Numbered from the stretch's first letter, positions 45,135 through 54,488 are shown. The stretch is DNA of 64,000 bases from Algoriphagus ratkowskyi (GCF_002150505.1 NZ_MSSV01000007.1:1-64000), one strand, 5' to 3'. Notes: generated by a model not told the origin, from the sequence alone. Numbers and translations are program-made.

Positions 45135-45821
45135 ATGATTGAAAACGCCAACATCTGGTACCTTGATAATTTCAGTATGATGAATGTGCTGAAGCCTCAT
45201 GAGCTTATGGATTTAGAGAAGATGACAGTCATGGCTGATGTGGCGAAGAATCAGGCTGTATATTTTCCGCAGGATGAAGCGAGAACTATTTATTTTTTGA
45301 AAAAGGGCAAGGTCAAAATCTCAAAGGTTTCCGATACAGGGAAAGAAATGATCCTGAGTATTCTAGGACCAAGGGAAATATTTGGAGAGCTAGTTTTGGC
45401 AGGTGATAACTTAAGAGAAGATTTGGCTATAGCTACAGAGGATGTGGTCATTTGCAAAGTCAATCAAGAGCGTTTCAAAGAGCTGATGGCTAAAAATCCC
45501 GATTTAAATTTCGCCATCACCAAGTTCATCGGTCTTCGAATCAAGAAAATACAAACCCGCCTGGAGAACTTGATTTTTAAGACTTCAGAACAAAGAATTA
45601 CTTGGTTTATCAAGGACTTTACTACTGAATTTGGAAGGCAAATCGCCGGATTTCCAAATCAGTGGCATGTGGATATGAAGCTCACCCATAAGGAAATTGG
45701 CAAGCTCACTGCAACAAGCAGGCAGATGGTCACCACAGTTCTTAGCAACTTAGAAACAAAAGGAATCATCAAATACGATAGGAATAGAATCTACATTCTG
45801 GATATAAATCAGATTAATTGA
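45135..45821 (+). CDS. Crp/Fnr family transcriptional regulator
   Basis: A 228-residue regulator. The cyclic-nucleotide-binding-type beta roll spans about residues 20-115 ('QAVYFPQDEARTIYFLKKGKVKISKVSDTGKEMILSILGPREIFGELVLAG'); the dimer helix follows. The C-terminal winged helix (about 150-225) contains 'LTHKEIGKLTATSRQMVTTVLSNLETKGIIKYDRNRIYIL'. No N-terminal Cys cluster, so an Fnr-type Fe-S sensor is unlikely; the effector is unknown. It is divergent from the FMN reductase gene and probably autoregulated through the palindrome at 45036. A decayed copy of its C terminus lies at 48058-48244. Confidence 0.93.
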   Translation: MIENANIWYLDNFSMMNVLKPHELMDLEKMTVMADVAKNQAVYFPQDEARTIYFLKKGKVKISKVSDTGKEMILSILGPREIFGELVLAGDNLREDLAIATEDVVICKVNQERFKELMAKNPDLNFAITKFIGLRIKKIQTRLENLIFKTSEQRITWFIKDFTTEFGRQIAGFPNQWHVDMKLTHKEIGKLTATSRQMVTTVLSNLETKGIIKYDRNRIYILDINQIN

Positions 45822-45849
45822 TAGTTGATCTTTAACTATAACCTAGGCA

Positions 45850-45999
45850 AGAAGGTGCTAGACCTTACATTTACCTATGCAAAAGTTTTGAAAGCTCAAT
45901 AGAAATTGGCGGTGTGCACCAGACCATGTATCAAACTTTGGGTTTCACTCCAACTACATAAAATAGCAGCCTCCATTCTACACTACTCCTGACACACCT
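45850..45999 (+). pseudogene. Remnant of a DUF1501 gene 3' end
   Basis: The sequence translates, with frame changes, to CKSFESSIEIGGVHQTMYQT, then LGFTPTT, a stop, and QPPFYTTPDT in another frame. This aligns with the C terminus of the intact DUF1501 protein at 37607-39037 (CKSIENPIKIDSIHQTVYHA ... QRPFYTTPDG). About 150 bp remain. It follows the Crp/Fnr gene directly on the same strand. Confidence 0.8.
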
Positions 46000-46624
46000 A
46001 GAACAACTGTAATAAAGTTGTGTTAGAATGGTGTAAACTAGAGTGTTAGCTTGTTTATATCATCAATATATTGAAGCACAGCTAAATGACTGGAGATCAA
46101 CGTAGTTTTATGCGGTCAAACCTAAATATTTCTTTATTAATTATTTGAGTTAGTTAAAACTACTCAATTGGTTCAATTGTGAATAGCAAACGCCTATACA
46201 TGAACCTGAAACACTTAATTACCAGGTAGTTTAATGCCTTATTTACAATATCGAATCCCTTAGTAATGATTCAAAAAATTAGTACACTTTAATATTTTTC
46301 TTCATCGTAATGATATAATTTTTCTAATAAGGATTTAGGAATATATAGGCTATATACAGGCAATTAATTAGACATTACCGATAAGGCATATAAATATATT
46401 TAGCCTTTTAAAAAATGTTATATTATTATTATTTTATTATTAAAATAATCTGAGTTTTCTTTTGGAAGATGAAAAAAATCACATAGTTTTATTCATATTT
46501 AGAACTGAAATATCAATCCTTAAAAAAAGGATTTTTTAATGAGAAAAACCACTTTTTAAGCAAAAACATTTTTCTTAAAAATAAGATTTAGTTTATATCT
46601 CGTTTTATCCTTAATATTTTTAAA
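46000..46624. other. AT-rich spacer upstream of the ATP-grasp gene
   Basis: About 620 bp, extremely AT-rich from 46250 on. No gene, repeat or clear hairpin. It probably holds the ATP-grasp gene's promoter and a long leader. The low GC suggests acquired DNA. Confidence 0.35.
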
Positions 46625-47725
46625 ATGCAAAAAATAGTAGACAAAGTATCATTTTCCGTCTTGATTCCAGACGGAGATACGCCGAACACACTGTCAATCG
46701 TTAGATGTTTAGGAGAAATAAAGAAAATTAAAATCTTTGTTTTATCCAAGGATAAGAATCATCCTGTCCGTTATTCACGACACATCACAAAATTCCTACA
46801 CTATCCCAATGTAGAAACTGAAGAAGGGAAACTAAAGGCTATTATTGAGGCAATAGAAGAAACAAACGCAGACATTTTATTGCCAATTGACATAGAATTT
46901 ATTCGTCTAGCTGCAGCGAATAAGGATATTCTCTCAAAACTGATCGCTGTTGCCCCTATCCCGGAAATTGAAGCTTTTGATACAGCCAATGATAAGTGGC
47001 TTCTCTCAAAATGGCTTAAAGTAAACGACCTCCCTCAGCCCGAAACAATACTTTTTAAATCAACCGATAATTTAGATGATATTATATCAACGCTCACTTT
47101 TCCAATAATTTTAAAGCCAATTATTGGATGCGGAGGGAGAGGTATACAGATAATTAAAAATATACAAGAACTATATAACTGGAATAATAAATTTAAAAAT
47201 TCTGAAGATCACGTTATTCAATCTTATATAAATGGTTATGATATTGATTGTAGTGTTATAAGTATTGATGGAAAAATTATAATTCATACAATTCAGAAAA
47301 GTATCAAGTATGTAATTGATGACCCTTGGGCATATGCAATGGAATTTGCTGATAATGAAGCAGTTTACGAAATTGTAAAAGAAATTGTTGAAAAATTCAA
47401 TTGGACTGGGGTCAATAATATAGCTTTAAGGTATGATGAAAATACCCAAGACTTTAAAGTCATTGAAATGAATCCACGGTATTGGGCAAGTGTTCTTGCT
47501 ACATTATTTACAGGCGTAAATTTCCCATATACTTCTTGCCTGTTAGCATTAAAAAAAGAAGTTCCTAAAACGAGTGCTTCAAATAAAATTGTAATAAGAA
47601 GTGGCGATGCCTTAAAAATGATGATGAAGCGGTTCACAAAGCAAAACTACTTACATTATAATAACACGTATTTAGAATTAACTATAAAAGATCCAATACC
47701 TACAATAGCAAAGATATTTAGATAA
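46625..47725 (+). CDS. Orphan ATP-grasp ligase
   Basis: A 366-residue cytoplasmic ATP-grasp enzyme. N-terminal pre-ATP-grasp Rossmann-like domain (about 1-115, 'FSVLIPDGDTPNTLSIVRCLGEIKKIKIFVLSKDK', 'ADILLPIDIEFIRLAA'), then the ATP-grasp fold with 'FPIILKPIIGCGGRGIQII' (about 165-185), 'VIQSYINGYDIDCSVISIDGKI' and the Mg-binding 'FKVIEMNPRYWASV'. Such enzymes join a carboxylate to an amine, thiol or carbamate; carbamoyl-phosphate-synthase-like and peptide-ligase-like members look similar. No biosynthetic partner gene is adjacent. It is very AT-rich, sits among gene debris and is followed by repeat copy C, so it looks recently acquired. The substrate is unknown. Confidence 0.88.
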   Translation: MQKIVDKVSFSVLIPDGDTPNTLSIVRCLGEIKKIKIFVLSKDKNHPVRYSRHITKFLHYPNVETEEGKLKAIIEAIEETNADILLPIDIEFIRLAAANKDILSKLIAVAPIPEIEAFDTANDKWLLSKWLKVNDLPQPETILFKSTDNLDDIISTLTFPIILKPIIGCGGRGIQIIKNIQELYNWNNKFKNSEDHVIQSYINGYDIDCSVISIDGKIIIHTIQKSIKYVIDDPWAYAMEFADNEAVYEIVKEIVEKFNWTGVNNIALRYDENTQDFKVIEMNPRYWASVLATLFTGVNFPYTSCLLALKKEVPKTSASNKIVIRSGDALKMMMKRFTKQNYLHYNNTYLELTIKDPIPTIAKIFR

Positions 47726-47735
47726 TTAAATAATA

Positions 47736-47890
47736 TGATTATCCGAAATCATGTAAGTTTTGAAAGCATGACTAGCGATTATACTTTCCGATAGCTATCT
47801 GGAGAAGGTGACCGAAGTAGCCTCATTACAAGTGTTTACCATAGAATATATTGCTTTTAATGTTTTACTGGTGTAAAAGTGGATATACTT
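47736..47890 (+). repeat. Dispersed intergenic element, copy C
   Basis: Begins TGATTATCCGAAATC and ends TTTACTGGTGTAAAAGTGGATATACTT; the middle has GGAGAAGGTGACCGAAGTAGCCTC. It starts 10 bp after the ATP-grasp stop. The ATAATATGATT beside its left end resembles the direct repeats flanking copy D. Confidence 0.65.
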
Positions 47891-47990
47891 AATAGATAAA
47901 AAATAAACTAATAAATATATCATTATCATGTAAGGATATAAGTCTATTTCATAATGATGAGAGGAGATTGTCTCAGCAGCAGATAGTTTA

Positions 47991-48024
47991 AAAGGCTAGT
48001 CGATTTTTCGGCTAGCCTTTCTTG
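47991..48024 (+). terminator. Terminator-like hairpin before the Crp remnant
   Basis: AAAGGCTAG / CTAGCCTTT (47991-47999, 48012-48020) with a T-rich loop, followed by CTTGTTT. It could end the ATP-grasp transcript, or be left over from a lost gene upstream of the Crp fragment. Confidence 0.6.
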
Positions 48025-48057
48025 TTTACTTTATATTTATATTTTAAGATTTTTAAA

Positions 48058-48244
48058 AACACGGCTGTAGATAAACCACAATCCCAACCAATTGATGTTT
48101 TTCTCACCCATAAGGAATTAGGAGAGCTTAATGCCACAAGGAAGCTGAATGTCACAGCAGTTCTCAGCAATTTGGAAAACAATTGGAATCATCAAATGCG
48201 AAAGAAATAGAATCTATATTCTGGATAAGAGGCTGATCAAATGA
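48058..48244 (+). pseudogene. Remnant of a Crp/Fnr regulator C terminus
   Basis: About 60 codons align with the winged helix of the intact regulator at 45135-45821: FLTHKELGELNATRKLNVTA, then VLSNLENN. After a frameshift it continues as GIIKCERNRIYILDKRLIK and a stop at 48242. The intact gene reads LTHKEIGKLTATSRQMVTTV, then VLSNLETKGIIKYDRNRIYI. The N-terminal effector domain is missing, so this is a truncated, frameshifted copy. Confidence 0.85.
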
Positions 48245-48300
48245 TGGGTACGTGGTGGATTTGGCAAAATTTTAGGTATTATTAATTAATCTTCAATCAA

Positions 48301-49020
48301 TTGAACACGCCACAAACATTCGAACAATTCTATCTCAAAATCAAGGGAAATAGATGGTATTGGCTATTTTCAATCTTTTGTCGATTGGTATTAGCCTATG
48401 CTTTTATAGTTGCGGGAATGGTGAAAATTTTAGGTGAAAGATTTGCAAGTGGCTTATCAGACATTCATCCAATGGGAGCTTATTTGGAAGCATTACATCG
48501 CACAGGCTATTATTATACATTTATAGGAATTGCTCAGGTAGTTGCCGCTGTTTTGTTGCTAATACCTAGAACTGTGGCTTTAGGAGCGGTGTTATATTTT
48601 CCAATTATTATAAATATTTGGTTACTCTCATATGCAGTTCGTTTTGAAGGGTCGATTGTAACATCACCTTTGATGGTTTTGGCCAACCTATATCTTCTTA
48701 TATGGAATTATGATAGGATTAGATATCTATTGCCTCTAAAACAATTCTCCGACCTTGGTATTGTACAAAAGCCAACGAAATACAGTACAAAATTTCCATT
48801 TTTGTTTTTCTCTGGAGTACTTATTACTGTGGTGCTTACGATTTCATTTGCACGATTTGGATATGACGTCATGCCAAGAAATTCTCTGTCAGACTGTAAC
48901 AAGCAATTTGAGAACACTAGAAATGAAGCTGTTGGATTTGAGTTTTGTCGGTGCATTCATAATGATGGCCAATTATTAGACGAATGCTTGAAAGAGTTTG
49001 AAATATCAATAGAAAAATAA
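48301..49020 (+). CDS. DoxX-like membrane protein with Cys-containing tail
   Basis: A 239-residue integral membrane protein starting with TTG. About four to five helices: residues 22-45 ('FCRLVLAYAFIVAGMVKILG'), 70-90, 92-112, 115-135, and one at 167-185. The first part fits the DoxX/DoxD-like (SURF4-type) family. The C-terminal tail after the last helix contains a cluster of cysteines ('CNKQFENTRNEAVGFEFCRCIHNDGQLLDECLKEF') that could form disulfides outside the cytoplasm. The function is unknown; DoxX proteins are linked to redox stress in other phyla. It stands alone. Confidence 0.75.
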   Translation: MNTPQTFEQFYLKIKGNRWYWLFSIFCRLVLAYAFIVAGMVKILGERFASGLSDIHPMGAYLEALHRTGYYYTFIGIAQVVAAVLLLIPRTVALGAVLYFPIIINIWLLSYAVRFEGSIVTSPLMVLANLYLLIWNYDRIRYLLPLKQFSDLGIVQKPTKYSTKFPFLFFSGVLITVVLTISFARFGYDVMPRNSLSDCNKQFENTRNEAVGFEFCRCIHNDGQLLDECLKEFEISIEK

Positions 49021-49283
49021 AAAAATTAGGCCCTCTGAACAAGTCGGCCTTGAGTAATAAGCCCGCAGACTGTCCCGCACAGCGGGAGTACGACTCTCAC
49101 ACCACCCTCTTTCCAACTTTCAAATAGAACCCATGAGCGTATTCCAGACTTTTTATCTTTAGTCAGGCAAGCCGAGTAAAACAGCTGCAAAAATCTAATA
49201 ATATCTTTTTAGGAGTTATCATAGAAAGTTAGTCTCAGGGCAGAGCCTAGCCTTAATTCCTTGCTGGAGACAGCCAAATCCTT
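49021..49283. other. Convergent spacer, no gene
   Basis: Nothing recognisable except a short CTGTCCCGCACAGCGGGAG palindrome (about 49070). No classical terminator with a T run is visible. Confidence 0.3.
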
Positions 49284-50507
49284 TTAATCACCCACTTTTT
49301 TCATAGCCATGCTGACTGTAAGTCCATGAATTAAAATTGACAAGGCTACAGTTAATGACACAATAGACCAGAGCTCATCCTGGTACTCAAAACTGATTTC
49401 TTGGAATGCAAAAGCCAGATAGAAAATTGAACCCAAACCCCTGATACCAAAAAAACTGATTGTCAATTTTTCCCTTTTTGAAATATCCGTACCCAGCAGA
49501 CTCAAATAGCCAACTACCGGGCGAATGACAAGAAGTAATAACAACACAAAAAATACCATATTCCAAGTTAAGTTTTCTAGAACACCCAGTGAGATAGCCC
49601 CTCCAAAAAGCATCAATAAAAGAACTACAAAAATCCTCTCTACTTGATCCGTAAATGAGTGCATGGACTCGTGGTACTCATGGTTCTTCTCATAGTTACG
49701 AAGCGTCAGCGCGGAAACGAATACAGCTATAAACCCATATCCATGTATCATTTCAGTAAGTCCATATACCAACAAAGTCATCGATAGCGCAACGAACCCA
49801 TCTAATTTCTCTAAAAACTTATACTTTTTAGAGAAATCGAAAATCAAATAACCTGCGGCCTTGCCTAATAAAAACCCTGCTATTAATCCTGCTACTATTT
49901 TGTAAATGAAATGGAACGTTAACCAACTCCACAGTGTATCATCAATCCCAGCACTGATCGCAGCAACAGTTATTGCTAGCCAGGTAAATGGGAACGCTAA
50001 CCCATCATTGATTCCAGCCTCTGCGGTTAAGGCAAATTTTGTTTCTGAATCCTTCTTTTCGTTAGGAGGACTAACTTGGACATCTGAGGCTAGCACTGGA
50101 TCGGTAGGCGCTAATACTGCGGCCAATAATAGAGCTGCAGCCAAGTTCAGGCCCAACATAAAATAACCCAACAATGCAGAAACTACTATTCCTAGCAGCA
50201 TGCCTATGAATACCAAACGCAATGGTAAGCTCCAATTTTTTAAAGAAAAGGTACGTTTAATCTTTAAGCCCGCTCCCATTAATGAAATGATAACAATCAG
50301 TTCTGTTAGGTGAAGTACGACAGATTCATTTTCTTGAGGGAGTGGACTGGGCAGGTGATCGGGAAATAGCCAATACAGCAAAACTCCCGCAGCCATATAG
50401 AATACAGAATAGGATACTCCAAGTTTCTTAGATAGAAAAGGCATCCAGGCCATGGAAAATGTTACTAGCCCAATTATGAAGAGTACTACAATAAATGAAT
50501 TCATCAA
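49284..50507 (-). CDS. CPA1-family Na+/H+ antiporter
   Basis: A 407-residue membrane protein with about 12-13 helices. CPA1 (NhaP/NHE-type) signatures: 'LAPTDPVLASDVQV' (about 135-148), 'FALTAEAGINDGLAFPFTWLAI' with the ion-binding N-D pair (about 160-180), and the late 'SFFGIRGLGSIFYLAFA', where F-F-G-I-R-G is a standard CPA1 motif. It exchanges Na+ (or K+) for H+ across the inner membrane and helps with pH and salt homeostasis, as expected for a marine or brackish bacterium. Monocistronic, transcribed away from the downstream Tat oxidoreductase. Confidence 0.93.
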   Translation of the reverse strand: MMNSFIVVLFIIGLVTFSMAWMPFLSKKLGVSYSVFYMAAGVLLYWLFPDHLPSPLPQENESVVLHLTELIVIISLMGAGLKIKRTFSLKNWSLPLRLVFIGMLLGIVVSALLGYFMLGLNLAAALLLAAVLAPTDPVLASDVQVSPPNEKKDSETKFALTAEAGINDGLAFPFTWLAITVAAISAGIDDTLWSWLTFHFIYKIVAGLIAGFLLGKAAGYLIFDFSKKYKFLEKLDGFVALSMTLLVYGLTEMIHGYGFIAVFVSALTLRNYEKNHEYHESMHSFTDQVERIFVVLLLMLFGGAISLGVLENLTWNMVFFVLLLLLVIRPVVGYLSLLGTDISKREKLTISFFGIRGLGSIFYLAFAFQEISFEYQDELWSIVSLTVALSILIHGLTVSMAMKKVGD

Positions 50508-51146
50508 TTTTAGTTAATCAATTTCATAGGACCCAAATTTATAATTAGGATCAATATGCTACTAGAATATATTTCCCTTAGATAGCATCAGACAATGTTT
50601 AAAGATCATATTCAGATATGCGGTATTTGCATAAAGGAGACTGAGTATTAATCTAATTGCTTTTGAAATACTTTTTTAAAAAAGATGTACAACTGACACA
50701 TTTCTTAAAAAGCATGCTGATCATGAATGTATTTTTTTTAATCTACTTCCCCAATCGGCCTTTCCAGAAAGAATTAGTAAGATCAACTCTTGTGACAAAT
50801 TATCTGCCAGACCTAAATACAATTATTTGGAAAGATGTTAGTCCTGCTAGGATAATTACTGGGTCAACTAATCCTTAAAACGTAGCTAAATATCCGCAAA
50901 CGATATTTTTATGCTAAAAAAAAATTTAGTTTTTTCCTCTTTATTAAAGAGTTGGAAAAACTTATATCCTTTGAGTTGTAAGATGTTACTCCAGCTAGCT
51001 AATTTGTTTACACGCTCATTTATGAAATTTTTTTTTTAAGCTAGAAAACATTCTTTACCAGATTTTATTCTGCCGAACTTTCTATTCATCACTATTTCCC
51101 GTATTTTGAATTCACCATTTTTCACTTTATTAAAAATCAAAACCTA
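50508..51146. other. Divergent spacer, no supported gene
   Basis: About 640 bp. A TTG-started 73-codon frame (50657-50878) with a hydrophobic middle is present but lacks any recognisable feature; I leave it uncalled. TATTTTG (about 51102), downstream of a TTTC, is a possible promoter for the oxidoreductase gene at 51147. Confidence 0.35.
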
Positions 51147-52472
51147 ATGACCGACCGACGCCACTTTATCAAATCTACTGGAATCATCGCTGGCGGACTT
51201 TGGCTTGCACCTTCTCTACTAAAAGCCAAACAAGGCATCGCTGCAAGTGACCGGGTTAGGGTAGCACTCATAGGTTGCAATAATATGGGATTTGGAATTC
51301 TTCGTCATCATCTCGCATTGCCGGAAGTCGATTGTGTAGCTCTCTGTGATGTAGACCAAAATGTGCTTGATCGGAGAATCGAGGAAGTAGAATCTGCGAC
51401 CGGTAAAAAACCGAATCGATATACGGACTTCAGAATCTTGTTGGAACGCAACGATGTGGATGCGGTAATAATCGGCACGCCCGATCATTGGCATTGCCTG
51501 ATCACTGTAGCTGCATGTCAAGCTGGGAAGGATGTTTATGTAGAAAAACCGATGGCGAATACAATAGGCGAATGTGAGTTAATGGTGGATGCGACAAATC
51601 AGTACCATCGAATCATGCAGGTGGGTCAACAACAACGCTCAGGACGCGCGTTTATCGAGGCCCGCGATTTGGTAAAAGGTGGATACATAGGTAAAATTAG
51701 AAAGGTAAATATCTGGTCAAACTTCAATTACGGACTTGGCAATTTTATTCAACCAACGACTCCAATTCCTGCAGGAGTAGATTATAATTTTTGGCTTGGA
51801 CCTGCACCTGACAAAGACTTTAACCCAAATCGTTTTCATGGAAGCTGGAGGCATTTCTGGGATTATGGCGGAGGGCTGATGTCTGACTGGGGCGTGCACT
51901 TGTTGGATATGGCGATCTGGGCGGAAGCTACACCTGCAGTCCCTTCTCGAGTTTTGACTTATGCAGCTAATGTAGATTTGGCAAACCGGGATCGAGACAC
52001 CTTTGATACGATGAATGTCCTCTATCCTAAAAAAGACTTTTTGATCAATTATGATATGAATGGCGGACTACAAACCGGGCCATATGGCAAACCTTATGGA
52101 ATAGGATATGTTGGCGAAAAAGGTACGCTAGTAGTGAATCGCAGTGGATATGAAATCTATCCGGAATGGGATCCAGAGGCGAAAGCCCCAAAAATAGAAG
52201 CTAAAAAACTGGAAGGAATGACTGACAGCCACAATCTCCACGTTGCCAATTTTGTAGAATGCATCAAAACAAGAAATCAACCTATTTGTCCTCCAGAGGC
52301 TGGTAGAATTGCAGCAATGCATGCCCACATCCCAAATATCGCAGCAAGAATTGGAGCTGAGGAATTGATTTGGAATGAGGAGAAAAGAGAGTTCACCGGG
52401 AATGCTGCTGCCAATGAGTTGATATGGCCCAGCTACAGATCATCCTGGATATTGCCAAAAATAAGTACTTAA
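51147..52472 (+). CDS. Tat-exported Gfo/Idh/MocA-family oxidoreductase
   Basis: A 441-residue NAD(P)-binding oxidoreductase-like protein. The N terminus has a Tat motif (T-D-R3-R4-H-F-I-K) and hydrophobic stretch, the Rossmann start 'VRVALIGCNNMGFGIL', the family motif 'VYVEKPMANTIGECELMV' and the C-terminal 'FWDYGGGLMSDWGVHLLDMAIWA'. It is a paralogue of the gene at 26125, but keeps the Glu of E-K-P. Typical length for this Tat subgroup, found in planctomycetes and Bacteroidota glycan loci. The substrate is unknown. Monocistronic by appearance. Confidence 0.9.
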   Translation: MTDRRHFIKSTGIIAGGLWLAPSLLKAKQGIAASDRVRVALIGCNNMGFGILRHHLALPEVDCVALCDVDQNVLDRRIEEVESATGKKPNRYTDFRILLERNDVDAVIIGTPDHWHCLITVAACQAGKDVYVEKPMANTIGECELMVDATNQYHRIMQVGQQQRSGRAFIEARDLVKGGYIGKIRKVNIWSNFNYGLGNFIQPTTPIPAGVDYNFWLGPAPDKDFNPNRFHGSWRHFWDYGGGLMSDWGVHLLDMAIWAEATPAVPSRVLTYAANVDLANRDRDTFDTMNVLYPKKDFLINYDMNGGLQTGPYGKPYGIGYVGEKGTLVVNRSGYEIYPEWDPEAKAPKIEAKKLEGMTDSHNLHVANFVECIKTRNQPICPPEAGRIAAMHAHIPNIAARIGAEELIWNEEKREFTGNAAANELIWPSYRSSWILPKIST

Positions 52473-53078
52473 AAACAAAACCTCATGGAGTAAAACATTA
52501 CTTTTTGATCTAAAGATTGAGAGATGATTGTAGCATTGTAAACGATAAAGGTGACTCGAAAATAGCTTTAAAAGAAGCAGCTTTAATTAAGAAAATACAC
52601 ATACGCTTCTTTTCCAGTAGCAACTAAATACCTAAACAACTTTGAAAGACTTGTAGAGATGCCTAAAGAATTCAATTTGGTTAGTCGCAAGATTCGGTAC
52701 AGTTAAAATTTTTTACTGCAGTTGTAAAAAACTTTTTCAAGAAAACCTCCACAATCATCTCTGATTTTTTATCTTAAAACATAAAAACCATATCAAAAAT
52801 ATTTTTTAGCCTAAAATAACTTAATTAATATTTTTATATATGTTGCCATTTCTTAAGACAATCTTAAGAAATCATCTGAATTTCAGGGAACTGTTGATCT
52901 ATTTTTTTACGTAAAAGGACCTGTCAGCTAATTCATTTCAATGAACATGAGAAACTTGGCCTGATTTTGGTTTTAGTATGCATGCATCCTTTTAATAGGT
53001 AATTGCATCTATAAAGAAGAAGATTATTAAGCCAACAAGAATGTCAAACCAATTATTTAACTTCTAAACCCACTATAC
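52473..53078. other. AT-rich spacer, no gene
   Basis: About 600 bp with no supported gene, tRNA or clear hairpin. TTTATATATG and TTCTTAAGACAATCTTAAGAA (around 52849-52869, an imperfect palindrome) lie in the upstream region of the DUF6600 gene and could be regulatory. Confidence 0.35.
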
Positions 53079-54488
53079 ATGAAAACTCTACAAGTACCGC
53101 GATGGATGAGAAACTTGATGATGGGCATCATCGCTTTAATTTGGATTATGCCTGCTGAAGCTAAAGCAAATAAACCTGCAGGAGTTTCCTTTCAAGTATT
53201 CTATGATGAATTGATGCCTTATGGTGATTGGGTGAAAGATGGGCGATATGGCTATGTATGGTTGCCTTCTGTTTATGACGATTTCCATCCTTATGGCACC
53301 AACGGGCACTGGGTAATGACTGGTTATGGCAATACCTGGGTTTCAGATTACGACTGGGGATGGGCGACTTTCCACTACGGACGATGGTACTACGACGACA
53401 ACTACCGCAGCTGGGCGTGGATCCCTGATTATAACTGGGGACCTGCTTGGGTGGACTGGAGATCAGGTGGTGGATACTATGGCTGGGCACCGATGGGACC
53501 TGGTTTCTCCATTAACTTTAGAGTAAACATTCCTGCAAACTATTGGGTGTTTGTCCCTCAACGAAGATTTGGCTACGCAAATGCTTACAATTACTATGTG
53601 CCTTATGGACGAAGAGTAAACATCTATAATAATACGACCATTATTCACAATACCATAGTTTACAACAACAACCACTACTACGGTGGACCATCACAAAAAG
53701 AGGTGGAACGAGTGACGAAACGATCCTACCCTGAACGTAGAGTAGAAAGCAGTAATTCCGCAGGTCGAACTGTTGCTTCGAGAAATTCTGTAAGTGCTTA
53801 TAGACCTGATTTGCAAAGTGCAAATGGAACTACTATTGCTGCCAGACCATCTAGAACACTATCATCCGGAGATGCTAGAACGCAACCTGCTGCAAGGCCT
53901 TCTAGCCAGACTAGTAGATCAGAAGCAGTATCTGGCCGATCAGCCAGCACTTCCGCAGGTACATCACGATCTCAAGAAAGTAGTGGAGCAAGTCTTAGTC
54001 GCTCTGAGTCCTCAGGTGTAAGATCTACCTCCCCTACTTCTAACCGTGGCGAATTTGAGACTGCACCATATTCGGGCACTCAAACTAGAACCTCCACACC
54101 AACTCGTGAGAGTCAAGGAGACTATACCAACTCTAGGAGTTATGAGACCAGAACTTCTGCTCCAACAGTAAGAACAGAAAGTAGCAGACAGCCTGAGACA
54201 AGATCAACTCAAACAAGAACTCAGTCTGCTCCGGTAATGAGATCAACTGAAAATAGAACAGCGCCAAGTACTTCTACAAGAACACAGCCGGCGACTTCTA
54301 GAACGCAGTCCACAAGTCCAACGACTTGGAGTACCCCAAGTTCTCAGACTAGATCTATACCAGCGACTAGTCGGTCTACTCCACAGGTTGGAAGTTCTAC
54401 TAGTTCTAGAACAGCACCCGCTTCGACTTCTCGAACTTCTTCTGGTACTACAAGAACAAGTTCTAGTACATCAAGAGGAAACAATTAA
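53079..54488 (+). CDS. DUF6600-type protein with a long S/T/R-rich tail
   Basis: A 469-residue exported protein with signal peptide (residues 1-28, A-E-A-K-A). Residues 35-150 form the aromatic domain 'VFYDELMPYGDWVKDGRYGYVWLP', 'GHWVMTGYGNTWVSDYDWGWATFHYGRWYYDD' and 'SWAWIPDYNWGPAWVDWRSGGGYYGWAPMGPG', the hallmark of DUF6600 proteins. From about residue 200 to the end the sequence is low complexity, rich in Ser, Thr, Arg and Gln with T-R-T and S-S-R repeats, and is probably disordered and cell-surface or periplasmic. The function is unknown; in other species such domains sit near FecR-type regulators. A strong terminator follows. Confidence 0.85.
   Translation: MKTLQVPRWMRNLMMGIIALIWIMPAEAKANKPAGVSFQVFYDELMPYGDWVKDGRYGYVWLPSVYDDFHPYGTNGHWVMTGYGNTWVSDYDWGWATFHYGRWYYDDNYRSWAWIPDYNWGPAWVDWRSGGGYYGWAPMGPGFSINFRVNIPANYWVFVPQRRFGYANAYNYYVPYGRRVNIYNNTTIIHNTIVYNNNHYYGGPSQKEVERVTKRSYPERRVESSNSAGRTVASRNSVSAYRPDLQSANGTTIAARPSRTLSSGDARTQPAARPSSQTSRSEAVSGRSASTSAGTSRSQESSGASLSRSESSGVRSTSPTSNRGEFETAPYSGTQTRTSTPTRESQGDYTNSRSYETRTSAPTVRTESSRQPETRSTQTRTQSAPVMRSTENRTAPSTSTRTQPATSRTQSTSPTTWSTPSSQTRSIPATSRSTPQVGSSTSSRTAPASTSRTSSGTTRTSSSTSRGNN

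Noticed and set aside
50657-50878. 73-codon frame with a hydrophobic middle
   Set aside because: TTG start without supporting signal, no homology that I recognise, AT-rich spacer.
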